Assembly (NCBI GenBank): GCA_039621445.1 | Contig: CP154956.1 | Location: 61,372,844-61,436,843 of the forward strand | From: Euglena gracilis | Taxonomy: Eukaryota > Euglenida > Euglenophyceae > Euglenales | Direction of reading: 5' to 3' | DNA: 64,000 nt | Part shown: in pieces, positions 18,930-30,640 of the stretch | Position numbering within the stretch: the stretch's first letter is position 1 | How the letters are laid out: each line of letters begins with the position of its first letter | Translations under genes and position numbers: made by a program | The notes under the pieces: generated by a model | Database searches by the model: none | What the model saw: only the letters and a program-made list of their open reading frames with translations | Told to the model about the DNA's origin: nothing

Positions 18930-20370
18930 AAAGTGGTGAGCCCGGAATCCCGAGGGTGACACGGCATGAGGAGGATGGGTGCCAGCACCGCGCGGGTGTA
19001 GTCCTTGGCCTCGACGAGCCCATCTCCACAGCCACGGTGAGGTGTCGGCAAGAGCAGCGGTCAGGAGCGTCGTGTGGTGTGGGGTGCCCTTAGGGCCGAG
19101 CCAAACCCTGCACCATGCGTTCCCGTGCCCATGGGGCCTTGACTAGCCCGACCTGACTGCCCCAGGTGCCTTCGGGCCTTGAATAGCCTGGCCTGCCAAT
19201 GACCCCGAACCGAGTGTCACGGAAAGGTTCCAGCCCAGGAGTGCAACCAGCCCTCTGGGAGGGTGGAGCTCCGAAGGAATAAGCGGAAGCTATTCAGCTG
19301 TACGCAACTACACCAAACGACGACCACCAGTTCGCAGTATTTGCTTTCCCGAAACTAGTCCTCAGGGTGGTGCGGTCCAAAGGCAGTGAGTCCATGACTG
19401 ATCTCAACACTGCCATCATACGCCGCCTCTCACTGTTCCGACAAGGCGACTGTGAAACACTGTTGACGGATCTGCGCAGTCATGAGTCCCAAAAGCCGAG
19501 CGTTCTGAAAACATGTGCCGCCAAAAGAGCAAGGACGGAACCCTCTTCCCTGCCCCCTCAAACGTTACGACGAGTGAGGACGAGTAAGTTTCCGTCGCTA
19601 ACAAAAAATGTCGTCGGAAACTCCAAAGTTCCAAGGACTCAGAAAACTTTGTCGAAGTCGCAGCATATTTTCATGTTTTTCCAATGAATACAACTAAAAA
19701 TATCCTGCTTTTTTGATACTGCGTGCGTAGGTGCCGAAGTGGGGCGGCCCTGTCGTGGCAGCTCCCCAACCCCCCCCCCCCAAACCCTTGCGCCGAAGGC
19801 GCAAGGGTTGGGGGGGGCTTGTCCGTCACCTTTCTTCTCCCGTGAGTTTGGAATTTTGCAAGCAAATAGTTTTTGGCTTCTTTTTTTGGTGTACGTGGGC
19901 CTTCACGACGATGAGGACGATGGTGCAAGGAGCCTTCTGTGTACCAGGCACCATAGGTGCCGGATCAATTTTTTCTCGGGGGGGGCGAACATTCCGCCGA
20001 ACGCCGAAGACCGACATATGGAACCGCAAGCTGTTACCCGAAGGGCGGCAAGACGGTACCACTCCCCCCCCCCTTATTTGAGCACACCCACGGGCAAAGG
20101 GACCCCCCAAATGCTCAAATAAGGGGGGGGGTCAAATTCACAATCACCTCAATTTTTATCGAAGAAAAGCACGCCACCCTCTTTCCCCCTCTTTTTGCAG
20201 CATGGATGTTTCATGATGGCGCCATCTTTTGCCAACTGAAATGTCTTTGAGAGCAAATGAGGTGTGCCCAAAAACTCCCCAACAAACTTAAACGGAAAAA
20301 TCACTGTGAACCATCACACCGCTACCAACAAAGGGAGGTGATGATGATGATAACACACAAAAAAGGATGT
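18930..20370. other. no convincing gene; hairpins
   Basis: Holds a short open frame at 19367-19687 (106 codons, no domain, no splice or start context). Two strong hairpins are present: 19773-19818 (arms CAAACCCTTGCGCC around GAA) and about 20048-20130 (arms CTTATTTGAGCA/TGCTCAAATAAG with C and G runs). Confidence 0.4.
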
Positions 20371-20373
20371 GTA

Positions 20374-20550
20374 CCCCCCCCTATTTGGCTAATGGCCGGG
20401 CTCCTTCGGACCCCCAATTAGCCAATTAGGGGGGGGGGACAAATAAGGGGGGCCACCCCGGCCAATGGCCAATAAGCGTGACCCCCCCCCCCAATTGGCT
20501 AATGGACCGTCCAACGGGACCCCCAATTAGCCAATTAGGGGGGGGGGCAA
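20374..20550. repeat. two related G/C-run hairpins
   Basis: 20374-20440 and 20482-20548 each have C-run, a TTGGCTAAT-type arm, a short GC loop, AATTAGCCAATTAG and a G-run. They can fold on themselves and are related by near-duplication. Confidence 0.55.
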
Positions 20551-20992
20551 ATAGGGGGGTGAGGGTAGTGTGACAAGCTTTTTTAAGATTGTAGAATTGT
20601 AACAGAATATTTTTTGAAGAAACGTTTTTCAAAGTTTTCAACAAGAACGTTGCCAAGGTGAGTCGCCAGAAAATCAGAAAACGGTATGAGAAAGCTCATA
20701 AGCTCTGCCATAATCCTAATGTGACTGTGCACAGAGTTCAGATTACAGTTGCCTTAGTTTGGGCAAAAAGAGGCAGGGGGGGAGTGAGTACTAAACAACG
20801 CCAAAATCACTCTTCATCCGATTCTTCATTGCATTTAAAAATGGACTGCAAAAGACTGCAAAAAACTGCACGTGTGCATTTTTTCCCCTCAAAAACACTG
20901 CAAAAAACTGCAAAAAAACTGCAAAAAACTGCACAGTGCATATTTTCCCCCTCCATGGCAGCCGGGTCCCGAGGCAGGGGTATGGGACACTA

Positions 20993-21260
20993 TCGGGGGG
21001 TTGGTACACCCCTCCCCCCCCCTCTCCGAGGGGGTTCGCCACGCCATTTCCCCCCTCCCCTAGCCGGACCCCCTCGCCACGCCACCTGTTACATTTTTGA
21101 TTTTGCAACCATGGTACACCCCTCCCCCCCCCATCCGAGACCCCCTCGCCACGCCAATTTCCCGCCATTCCCCCCCCCCCTATTCAGACCCTCGCCACGG
21201 CGTACTAACCCCCCATCGGGGGGGGGGACTATCGGGAGGGGGCGGGGACATGGTAGTTCC
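20993..21260. repeat. dispersed repeat family R1, copy 1
   Basis: GGGGTTGGTACACCCCTCCC, CCTCGCCACGCCA and ACCATGGTACACCCC recur in the same order at 27690-27930. The copies are about 250-270 bp and the same orientation. Internally the unit CCCCCTCGCCACGCCA occurs three times. Confidence 0.6.
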
Positions 21261-21584
21261 GGAGAAACTGTATGGGGTTCGGCACTGTATGGGGTGAGGT
21301 TCGCTCTTACCCACAAAGGGATAAGAGCGTAGCAGCTGTCCCCCTTCTAAGGCTGATGGGGGTCTAAAGGAGCCATTAACCAAAAGGGGGGATGAGGACC
21401 CGAGAACGGCCCGTGGTGATTCCCACAATTTTTGCGTGAATATGCATGCAGGGCACTCATTTGGCCCCACCCACAACAATTCTGGGTGATCCGGGCCAGC
21501 AAGAGACCGGCGACAAGTGTGCATCGGATTTTCATGATGGGGGGAGGGGCTTGAAAAAAAGTCGGCGGGAACACACCTAGGGGT

Positions 21585-22205
21585 GTTCCCCCCGTGACCC
21601 CCCCATGACCCCCACCCGTGACCCCCCCGTGACCCCCCCCGTGACCCGAACAAGGACCCTTTTCGGCGAAATTTTGCAGGGAAACTTTTTGGTCGGTGAT
21701 GTCTGATTTGATAAAATTCTCAGGCAGATTCCTCATTCCAGGGTTGACGTTTTTTTGTTTTTTTAAAAAAACAAAAAAACGTGTTTTTTTTAAAAAAAAC
21801 GCAAAAAAAACATGTTTTTTTGAAAAAGCAAAATTTGACCTTTTTCCTTGCGAAATCGCCATTTTTTTGAGGAAAATTTTTCGGGTGTGGTTCGGGTCAC
21901 GGGGGGGGGGGGGTCACGGGGGAACACTACATTTTCGGTGACCAAATTAGGAATCACCGAAAACAAATTTTTGGGGAAAAATCCTTTTCAGGCTCCAAAT
22001 TAGGAATCCCCCAACCTAAAATTCGTAATTTTGGCACCAAATTAGGCATCACTAGTCCAAATTTTGCAAAATTTATGCCTAAAAATTAGGAATCTGCCTG
22101 AATATTTTGTCAAATTAGGCATCACCGGCCAAATTTTTTTCAGAAAAAAAATTGGCCGAAAAGGGTCTTGAGTCGGGTCGGGGGGGGGGGGTCACGGGGG
22201 AACAC
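21585..22205. repeat. dispersed repeat family R2, copy 1 (GTCACGGGG-bounded)
   Basis: A stretch of irregularly spaced AATTAGGAATCACC-like units (21940-22130) is bracketed by GGGTCACGGGGG blocks at 21893-21920 and 22178-22203. A GTGACCCCCC array lies at 21590-21645. A related copy is at 54225-54560, and looser AATTAGGAATTGGC units are at 29980-30140. Confidence 0.6.
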
Positions 22206-23400
22206 CCAGTTTTTTTTATGTGTTAAATATTTTTCAAATCTGTGTTTTCTGGTGCAAAAAATCATGCTTTCAACCCAAAAAAATACAAAAAATGAACTCT
22301 GCAGAAATAAAAAATGAACTTTTCCCCCAAAAAAACATTTCAAAAAAATTTTCACCCAACCCCTCTGTGACGTTTTTTTTTGTTTTTTTTAAAAAAACAT
22401 ATTTTTTTTAAAAAAAACATTTTTTTTTTGTTTCAAAAAAAACAAGCCGTCAACCTTGCCTAATTCTGAGTGTAAATTTTTCTACACACAAATTGTGGCT
22501 GAGCCCAAATTTCAGCCTGAAAACGTGTTCAGGAGGGGGCCCCCGAAGGGGGCCCCCTGAACACGTTTTCAGGCTGAAATCTGGGAAGACCCCAACGTCC
22601 TTTGGCGCAAACTATTTTTAGGAATAGGAGCAAGCAAGGCAAAGCAAAGAAGCCCTTATGAAGACCACTCAGAGTGATGGTCTTTGGGTTGAAGGCATAC
22701 TTGGCATTTTTTTTGTTTTTTTTTATAAAAAAAAAAGACAACGTGTTTTTTTTTTAAAAACGCCAAAAAAAACATCAAAAAAAACAAAAGGAAAATTTCA
22801 TTGAAAAAACTCGTTATGAAACACCCAAACCATACTTCGAATCCTTCTCAGTTCAAAAATTGCAAAAAAATGGTCAAAAACATTCAAAAAATGCAAAAAA
22901 TGCAACTTTAGGACTTTTTTCATTTTTTTGTTTCAGGAAATATTTGGCAGAAATGCCCCAAAACTTGCCAAAAATGATTGAAAATATGCATTCAAAAAAT
23001 TTTCCGAGCAAAACCTTGTTGGTATTTTTTTTGTTTTTTAAAAAAAAACATTGTTAGAATAAAAAAAACAAAAAAAACAAAACTCCAAAAAAAACAGGTT
23101 GCCAACTATGGTTGAAGGGCAGCAAAAAGCAACGGCCAAGTGCTCCACACAACGTCTTCGGGACGACCAGGCAACATAAAATTTCTGTGGGAGGGAGGGA
23201 AAAAATCGTTTCAAATTTTTTTGCCAAACCTCCATTCGCGTTTTTTTTGTTTTTTTTAAAAAAACACAAAAAAAAACGGGAAACCCCCGTTTTTTTTGTT
23301 TTTTTTTGAATGCCAGCTTTGCTCAGGGTCAACGTGAAATGAATTTTTGGTCCCTCAAAAAGTCGCAAATTTCGTCCCAGGAGGTCCCGAAAAGAGGCAT
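22206..23400. other. T-run/A-run palindromes, no gene seen
   Basis: Repeated palindromes of the type GTTTTTTTTAAAAAAAAC at about 22375-22440, 22700-22770, 23030-23090 and 23240-23310, with others at 21750-21830 and 30170-30240. Open frames here encode only Phe/Lys low complexity. Confidence 0.5.
22498..22585. repeat. large palindrome P1, copy 1
   Basis: Arms containing TTTCAGCCTGAAAACGTGTT and a GGGGGCCCCC core around GAA. It begins after TTCTACACACAAATTGTGG, as do the related palindromes at 27431-27545 and 31011-31087. Confidence 0.7.
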
Positions 23401-23464
23401 GTTCCCCCCATGCCCCCCCCCGTGTCCCCCCCCCCGTGTCACCCCCGTGTCCCGCCCACCCCCT

Positions 23465-24745
23465 ATGGGTAAGAGCGGTCCTAGGCGGTAGACTGGGGGG
23501 GGGGGGGCCTGGGTGGTCGGCCGACTAGTCGGCCGACCACCCAATTGGTCGGCCGACTAGGCCTGGTCGGCAGCTAGTCGGCGAGACAGGGGGGGGGGGG
23601 GTCCTGGGTGGTCGGCGGACTAGTCGGCCGACCACCCACTCTAATGTAGTTACGGGCCAGTCTCGCCGACTTTTTATGAAGAAAATTGTATGCAAACTAG
23701 TCGGTGGCTAGTCGGTGGGCATAAAAATGGTCTGTGGCGGGTCCAAACCACCCGGAAATGGTCCGGATGGGGCCAAATAAGTGCCTTACACCAACAGGAA
23801 CACCCTCAGATGGAAATTTTTGGTCGGTGGGGGGTCGGTGGGCCCTTGATGGGGTCCGGAGGGGTAAAAAACCAATGACGAAACAGGGATTACATGAAAA
23901 TCCTTTAGAAATGCAAGCATTCTGCATCAGGACAGGCTGAAAACTCCCCCCTCCACCCCCACCCGAGCCCAGATAACAAAATCCCTTCTATGTTGGCAAC
24001 ATACTCGGGGGCTAATTCTTTTTTGTGGCTAACTTTGGCATAGGCGGGGGGGGGGGCTCCGACGCCCCCGCACCCCCCCCCTCAAATAACAAAATCCCTT
24101 CTATGTTGGCAACATACTCCGGGGCCAAGTCGTTTTTGCGGCTCCCTTCGGCACAGGCGGGGGGGGCTCCGCCCCCCCCCCCCCGCACCCCCCCCCCTCA
24201 AATAACAAAATCCCTTCTGTGTTGGCAACATACTCCGGGGTTAAGTCGTTTTTGTGGCTCACTTTGGCATAGGCGGGGGGGGCTCCGCCCCCCCCCCACC
24301 CCCCCCTCAAATAACAAAATCCCTTCTATGTTGGCAATATACTTGGAGGGCTAAGTCCTTTTGTGCAAAATTTGACTAATATTGACTTATATACAACTTC
24401 TTTTGCCAAAAGTGGCCCAAAACGGACATTTCCCCCAATTTTTTTGCATATTCACCCCCGATTGGGGGGTTCTGGAGCCATTTGGGTGGGTTTTGACTGG
24501 TTTTGGGGTGATTTGGACAAAATTTTTTCTCGGGGGGGGCTTAAAAGTCGGCGAAACTGGCCCGTAACTACATTAGAGTGGGTGGTCGGCCGACTAGTCG
24601 GCCGACCACCCAGGACCCCCCCCCCTGTCTCGCCGACTAGCTGCCGACCAGGCCTAGTCGGCCGACCAATTGGGTGGTCGGCCGACTAGTCGGCCGACCA
24701 CCCAGGACCCCCCCCCCAGTCTACCGTTTGCCATGGTAAGAGCGA
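23465..24745. mobile_element. foldback element with long inverted ends
   Basis: The left arm 23490-23675 and right arm 24543-24730 are reverse complements. They are built of GGTCGGCCGACTAGTCGG-type palindromes, C/G runs, AGTCGGCGAGAC and ACTGGCCCGTAACTACATTA. TAAGAGCG is found on both outer flanks (23469, 24739), a possible 8-bp target duplication. The centre holds a tandem repeat and no gene. A partial relative is at 30640-30965. Confidence 0.65.
23971..24345. repeat. tandem repeat, four units of about 110-115 bp
   Basis: AAATAACAAAATCCCTTCTA followed by TGTTGGCAACATACT starts at about 23972, 24084, 24199 and 24309. Each unit ends in a GGCATAGGCGGGGG/C-run hairpin. A single further unit is at 30694. 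Confidence 0.75.
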
Positions 24746-24879
24746 AGCGTACCACTGGGCAAAAGGGGGGGGGTCGAAAACCCCCCTCCCCCTCAGGGTC
24801 AGGGAGAACCGGCGGATTACACCATGATCCCGACTCCGTTCCCCTTAAAAATTTTTTTACAGTTGCGAGCGACTGGATT

Positions 24880-25125
24880 TCTGGTTTCCGAATCACCTCC
24901 ATTTGACCCCCAACTCCCTGCCAGGCCCGAGTTATTCAGCCGCAAAGAGGTCGAAACTGGGTCGTATTGGCCCCCTCCTCTTCCGACTCTGCCATTTCGC
25001 CGGGGTCCAAAAATCGGTCAAAAAATCGATTTCTCGAAAATATCTCGAGAAAGCGTACATTATTTCCGGAAAGCGTACATTATTATGTCGGTCTGACAAA
25101 ATGTACCTCTTGAGGCCCTCTGTCG
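24880..25125. repeat. dispersed repeat family R3, copy 1
   Basis: The order of CGAATCACCTCCATTTGACCCC, CCGACTCTGCCATT and GAGAAAGCGTACATTATTTCC-like blocks recurs, diverged, at about 38465-38690. No coding frame. Confidence 0.45.
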
Positions 25126-25292
25126 CCCCCCATTTGCCGTTTTGGCCGTCGACATGCCTGGCCCATGTTCCGGCGCGCTTTTGCAGCCCAAAACGGTAGG
25201 GCCCCCTAGCCGGACACCTCGCCACGGCGTGCCAACCCCCCAGGGTTGTGCCTTAAAAACGTGTTCAGCCCGCCAAATGCCTGCCCTGAAAT

Positions 25293-25455
25293 TCGTGGTC
25301 ATGAACACGTTTTCAATGAGGGCATCTGTGGCAATGACACGTTTTCAATTATGGCATCTGTGTTCAGGCACGTTTTCCATTAAGGCATCTGTCGCAATGA
25401 CACGTTTTCCATTAAGGCATATGTGTTCAGGCACGTTTTCCATTAGGGCATCTGT
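25293..25455. repeat. 32-bp repeat array, left of PHD copy A
   Basis: About five units of CACGTTTTCCATTAAGGCAT-like sequence followed by CTGTGTTCAGG or CTGTGGCAATGA. The same units in the same orientation resume at 26277-26325, on the other side of the gene. Confidence 0.75.
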
Positions 25456-25612
25456 GGCAACCCCGAGCAAGAAGCAAAAATCGCCGTCATGAAAAATCGG
25501 CGTGCGGATGAGAGGCCGGGTGGTCCTCAACGGGTGAGGCGGGTCGGGGGCACTCTACAACACGACAGAAGGCTAGGTTGCCTTGGAGCACAACGACACG
25601 GAGTGGCGGACA

Positions 25613-26225
25613 TCACGGCACACGACACGCTTTACACAAAAAAGAGCCATACTTTGGTGGCCGCCGCAAATCTTGGCAATGAAAATGATATGCCAAACCG
25701 CAGGTGTCACAGACAACTTTGTTCAGCTCCACACAATTTGGATTTTTGGGAATGGCAACACCACAAAAACCACATTTCTCCTGTTTTATAGGCAGTCGGG
25801 AACAATTCCCTGAAACGAACAAAGTTCCCGACTGCTGCTCACGTTGAGCCACACATTGTTCGATGACGCTCGCCTCATCGAACAACAGGCTGCGGTCCAG
25901 CTCCCATCCCGTCCAGGCAACAAAGAAAGCATCCAGCTTAGGATAAGAGGCTTGCCGATGTTGACACATCCAGCTCAGGATAAGAGGCTTACCGATGTTG
26001 ACACAGTTTGGCGAACTCCAAACAGTTGGCAACAGCAGCAAGCTCTGCACCTACGGAGCCGGACTTTTTCTTTGTGTTGCCCTGTGCCAACAAGGTGCCA
26101 TGAAGGGGGTCAACCTTCGGCTTCTTGGCATCTTGCTGGTATACCGCGAGAGCAGCCAGGAACAGTTCCGTCCTAGGGGGAGGTGGCAAAAGACCATTCA
26201 CAAAGTTTGCCGTGCGTTTAGCCAT
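25613..26225 (-). CDS. PHD-finger protein, mobile module copy A
   Basis: Minus ORFs 26225-25989 and 26050-25613 together span one protein of about 190 residues. The N-terminus starts MAKRTANFVNGLLPPPP. The C-terminus has CGFCG, VVCDTCGLAYHFHC and LCKAC, the C4HC3 spacing of a PHD finger, which in other proteins reads histone tails. ATG 26225 follows a long pyrimidine tract and CCGCAG, an acceptor-like context. A 39-bp internal tandem duplication (near 25935-26010) and a stop in its first half break the frame; the inverted copy at 32990 lacks the duplication. Probably nuclear if expressed. Confidence 0.6.
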
Positions 26226-26276
26226 ACTGGGAGGGCTGCGGAAAAAAGAAAAAAAAGAAAGAAAAAAGGGGGGGGT

Positions 26277-26325
26277 GACACGTTTTCAATGAGGGCATTT
26301 GTGGCAATGACACGTTTTCCATTAA
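26277..26325. repeat. 32-bp repeat array, right of PHD copy A
   Basis: One and a half units (ACACGTTTTCAATGAGGGCA...) in the same orientation as 25293-25455, then CCGGCGT hairpins begin. Confidence 0.65.
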
Positions 26326-26450
26326 GCCGGCGTTTGAGACGCCGGGCTCAGGACAGAACCGGCGTCCCCCCCCACGGGCTTCCGGACGCCGGTTCTGTCC
26401 TAAAGCCCGGCGTTAGGAACGCCGGCTTTGTCCAAAGCCCGGCGTCCGAT
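26325..26450. repeat. CCGGCGT hairpin cluster, left
   Basis: Units of GCCGGCGTTTGAGACGCCGG type and GGACAGAACCGGCGTCC in alternating orientation. The same units recur at 27105-27275 around a body of about 650 bp. Confidence 0.65.
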
Positions 26451-27104
26451 TTTCATTCCTAAAAATGTCACCAAAAGTGCCCAAAAGTGGCCCTAAGGTG
26501 CTGGTATGAGTGTTTCAACCATCAAGGACAATGAATTTTGCCATCTAGGGACCACTAGGGTGGATATCCAAATTTGGTGAAAATTGGCCCAGATTTGGAA
26601 ATAGAGTACCGTGCAGCGTGGAAAGATCTAATGAGCACCGCTGGTCGTCTGTTGAAAAGAGCTTTCGATCGAGGGGTAACTTGGTACCCTAACGTTGCAC
26701 GCAGCCCGAGATACGCTCGCGATCGTCGGATCGGCCAGAATCTGAGTCGAAATTTGTCGCAATTTTCAGTGATTTTTGGTTTAAGATGCTTAATAAACCT
26801 TACAGAAACGTTTTTCCTCTTCGAATCAACGACCTGAGGGCCTTGGGGGGGCACCAGAGTTGTGAAATTAGGATTCCCCATTGACAGAAAATAAGAGCTC
26901 CAGGCGACGTGGCTGAATTTGGTGGTGATCGCCAGTCGTCTGATGAAAAGAGCTTTCGATCGAGGGGTGATTTTATACCTGGACGATTGACACAGCCAGA
27001 AATACCCTCGCGATCGCCGGAATTTGGTGAAGTGCAAAGTGGTGTGACATTGCAGATCAGTGGTCGGAGATTGGTCCTGGGAGTGTCCTTTGGCCGAAGG
27101 GTGG
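26451..27104. other. body between CCGGCGT hairpin clusters, no gene seen
   Basis: No supported CDS. Two diverged direct copies of one segment are present (GAGCTTTCGATCGAGGGGT near 26658 and 26949, each followed by CTCGCGATCG), each about 150 bp. Short open frames on both strands have no recognisable domain. Confidence 0.4.
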
Positions 27105-27275
27105 GGACGCCGGTTCTGTCCTGAGCCCGGCGTCTCTAAAACGCCGGCTTAAACAAGAGGTGTCGGACGCCGGTTCTGTCCAAAGCCCGGCGTTCCAAAC
27201 GCCGGTTCCGTCCTTCGGACGGAACCGGCGTTTGGAACGCCGGGCTTTGGACAGAACCGGCGTCCGACACCTCTT
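27105..27275. repeat. CCGGCGT hairpin cluster, right, with a 118-bp palindrome
   Basis: 27155-27275 is an almost perfect palindrome centred on TTC near 27214-27216, with arms of about 58 bp (ending GGAACCGGCGTTTGGAACGC on the right). It is preceded by two smaller CCGGCG hairpins. Confidence 0.8.
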
Positions 27276-27430
27276 TTTTGTAGTAAAGGCATCTGTGTTC
27301 AGGCACGTTTTCCATTAGGGCGCCGTTTTTTTGGGTCTGAATTTCACAAATTCGCGTTTTTGACCCCTTGCGTGAATCATGACCACGAATTTCAGGGCAG
27401 GCATTTGGCGGGCTCTGAACACGTTTTTAA

Positions 27431-27545
27431 ACAAATTGTGGCTGAGCCCAGATTTTAGCCTGAAAACGTGTTCAGGGGGCCCCTTCGGGGGCCCCCTGGC
27501 TGAACACGTTTTCAGCCTGAAATCTGGGCTCAGCCACAATTTGTG
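27431..27545. repeat. large palindrome P1, copy 2
   Basis: Nearly perfect 115-bp palindrome. Outer arms ACAAATTGTGGCTGAGCCCA/TGGGCTCAGCCACAATTTGT, inner arms AACGTGTTCAG/CTGAACACGTT, core GGGGGCCCCTTCGGGGGCCC. Single mismatches only. Confidence 0.8.
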
Positions 27546-27689
27546 TGTAGAAAAATATTTTTATTTTTCATGAAAAAATTCACCAAAAATATGAAAAAAT
27601 ATAATATTTATTTTTCAACCTTGAAAAACATGAAAAATGTTTTTCAAGGTCGGAAAATAAATATTCATGTTCAATGTCCCTTTGCAGAG

Positions 27690-27930
27690 GGGGGTTGGTA
27701 CACCCCTCCCCCCCCCTCTCCGAGGGGCTCGCCACGCCATTTACCCCCCCTCCCCCCCCCTAGCCGGACCCCCTCGCCACGCCACCCAACACATTTTGCA
27801 TTGTGCAACCATGGTACACCCCTCCCCCCCCCCCATCCGAGACCCCCTCGCCACGCCATTTTCCAGCCATTTCCCCCCTCGGACCCCCTATTCGGACCCC
27901 CTCGCCACGGCGTACCAACCCCCCAGAACC
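27690..27930. repeat. dispersed repeat family R1, copy 2
   Basis: Second copy of the 20993-21260 repeat, same orientation, differing by small indels in C/G runs. Confidence 0.6.
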
Positions 27931-30640
27931 AAGAACATGGGTCACAACAAGAGCAATCAGATGGAAGAGAAAGAATTGCATTTGAATAACCGATGAGAGA
28001 GTGTATCAATTCAATTACATGGCATTGAATCCTCCAGAGGAAGATGGTACATAAAAAAAATGATGCCAGGGCAAACCCGCCTCACCAAAACCCTGTGCCC
28101 TGCAGACCTCTCACAAAAAGAATCAATGAAAAAAGCTGCACAAAAATTCAGAAAAGATCAAAATATCAAAATATCAAAAAAAACCAAAAAAAATCAAAAG
28201 TCAAAAAGACAAAAACAAAAACAAAACCATAACGGCGGGGACCTGCGGTCATGTTGATTGTCATGTTCATTGTTGATGGAGGCTACATGTTGGGCCATTT
28301 TCTGCAGCTGGGGGGGGGGGGTCGAAAAACGCTCATTTTCGGCTTGAAAACAGTTGTTTTTTTTATTAGGTCCGGGAGGCGAAAGAAAACATCGTTTTGA
28401 GCAAAAAAAATTTGGAATTTTTTCTGACTTTCTTGACGCGCATATGACCCAAAATGCATGGGTTTCAGGTCAAGAACGGGGGGCTGGGGGGCCTGGGATC
28501 ACAAAGCGACGCCGTGCTCTGTGAAGCTTGGTTATGTCGTGGGGGCCAAGGGCCTCATTTTTGCTCTTCGGATATTTTCTTTGATTTTGCTTCATTGTGG
28601 GGATATTTTGGAAAATCGTCCCCCCCAAAAAACGGCCCAAAAAATCACCCTAAAATGGCCGTTTCGTAGGGTTGTGCCTTGCTTGAAAAATAAATATTTT
28701 TCAAACAACATGAAAAATATGAAAAAATTCGTAAAAAATATGAAAAATATGAAAAATATGAAAATATGAAAAATTGATTTGGCACTCTCCCCGGTTCAGG
28801 AACGTTCATCATCGTTCCTCGGCTCCTAGCCCCACCATGATGGTGGTGCTGGCCTATCTGCCGGCACATTGTACCCAGGAGCCTAGGCACAGCCGGGGGG
28901 GGGGGGGGGGGGGGGCTGGGGGGGGGGGCGGGCGAGGGGGGCGGGGGTATGGGGGAGGGGGGTCCGATGGGCGGCCGGCGCGGCGGCCGGCGGCATCCTA
29001 AAATCGGTGATTTTCGGGTCCAAAAAGTGGTCATTTTTTTGCCATTTTTGGGCATTTTTGACCCAAAAAGTGCTTTTTTGGCCGCGTGCAGAGCGCGCGG
29101 CCCCCAAATTTGCCATTTCATGTCCGAAAATGGTCATTTTTGGTCATTTTTGGCCCTCAAAAAAGTCGCGATTTTTTCACAAAAAAATTTTTTCTTGGCT
29201 ATACTAGGCACAGTGGGGGGAGGGGGGGTCCAGAGGGGGGGCGAGCGGCCGCGCAGGGGCTGCGCGGGGGGGGGGGGGAGTCCCGGACCCCCCCGAGCGG
29301 CGCGCCTAGCCTCCCCAGGTGGGACGGACATTTTCAATTGACAGAAGTTCCAAAATTATTGCCGAAGCTCGTCTTCTTGCAATGTTTTCCCATGTTTTCC
29401 AAAGGAAAGCCATGCATAATAAAAAATAAAAAAAATGAACCATTATGAACAAAAAAGCAACAAGGACACAATGCACTATTTCATTTTTTGTTTCTTATGC
29501 TTTGTTTGGTTTAGTTGGCCCCCGTTTTTTTTTTGCCCGAAACCCATGCATTTTGGGTCATTTCCGGGTCAAAAAGTGAAAAGAAATTGAAGAATTTTGC
29601 CCAAAACCAGTTTGGGAAAACTGTTTTCGAGCCGAAAATGAAAATTTCGACCTCCAGCCCCCCGTGTTTGCCAGTATTTTGTCAATTTTGCCAAAATTGG
29701 AGGTTTTTTTGGCCAATTTCTACTGCGATGTGCGATAAAGTGGAAGAAAATGATTGCAAGACGGGCCACAGTCGTTGAAGATGGCACAATTTTTATTCCT
29801 AATTTCGCATGCATCTCTTTTGGTGTAATGATTCGCGCTGTCGGGTTGAGATACCAAACTACACCAAATCCTAAATTTGGGTGTCCTTTCCTGACTTCCT
29901 TTCAAATTTTGCGCTACATCAACTTTGGGCAATTTTTGGTCATCTTGCAACTTTGATTTTGAAATGGCACACCACAGTTGGCATTTGCCACTCAAAAATA
30001 GGAATTTGACCCCAAATTCGGCCTTTGCCACATAGAATTAGGAATTGGCACAAAAAATTAGGCATTCGCCACTTCAATTTACACCAAGTCAAGAATTTGC
30101 CACCCAAAATTTGGAAAATCCAATTTGAGCATTGCCGATCAAAGTTGGCTAAACCAAGGTTGACGGCTTGTTTTTTTTGAAACAAAAAAAACATGTTTTT
30201 TTTAAAAAAAATATGTTTTTTTTAAAAAAAACCTCATGGAGGGTTTGGGTGAAAAAAAATTTTGACCGTTTTTTTAAAGGAAAAAGGTCATTTTTTATCT
30301 CTGCAACTTCGCAGTCCGTAAAGGGTGATGGCTTTCACATGAACCATCATTTTAGTATTTTTGGATGAAGGGTCTAAAAAAACTAAAAAAAACGTCACTT
30401 TGATGACCAAAAACATGACTTTAGAACTTTTTCCTCAAAAAAATGGCCATTTCGCAAGGAAAAAGGTCAATTTTTGCTTTTTCAAAAAAAAAACATGTTT
30501 TTTTTGCATTTTTTTAAAAAAAAACATGTTTTTTGTTTTTTTTTTAAAGAAAACAAAAAAAACTGTCAACCCTGGGCTAAACACCTGACCTGGTTTCTGC
30601 CACGCCGTCGGCCGGCCGTGTGCTACCCTGTTGAGTGCGA
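27931..30640. other. long non-coding stretch
   Basis: No gene supported. It contains A-rich segments with ATGAAAAAT units (28690-28775; cf. 27570-27660), very G-rich runs with GGCGCGGCGGCC-type elements (28890-28995 and 29210-29290), AATTAGG-type units (29980-30140) and T/A palindromes (30170-30240, 30480-30560). Confidence 0.4.

Noticed and set aside
20658-21332. 224-codon plus ORF
   Set aside because: It runs through a non-coding dispersed repeat (R1) and C/G runs; the second R1 copy does not keep the frame.
21585-21650. GTGACCCCCC array as a CRISPR-like repeat
   Set aside because: Units are contiguous and of uneven length with no spacers; eukaryotic context.
25293-26325. Integron of bacterial type
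   Set aside because: The gene has a eukaryotic acceptor context and PHD finger, and no integron integrase or attC core is present; only the cassette analogy is kept.
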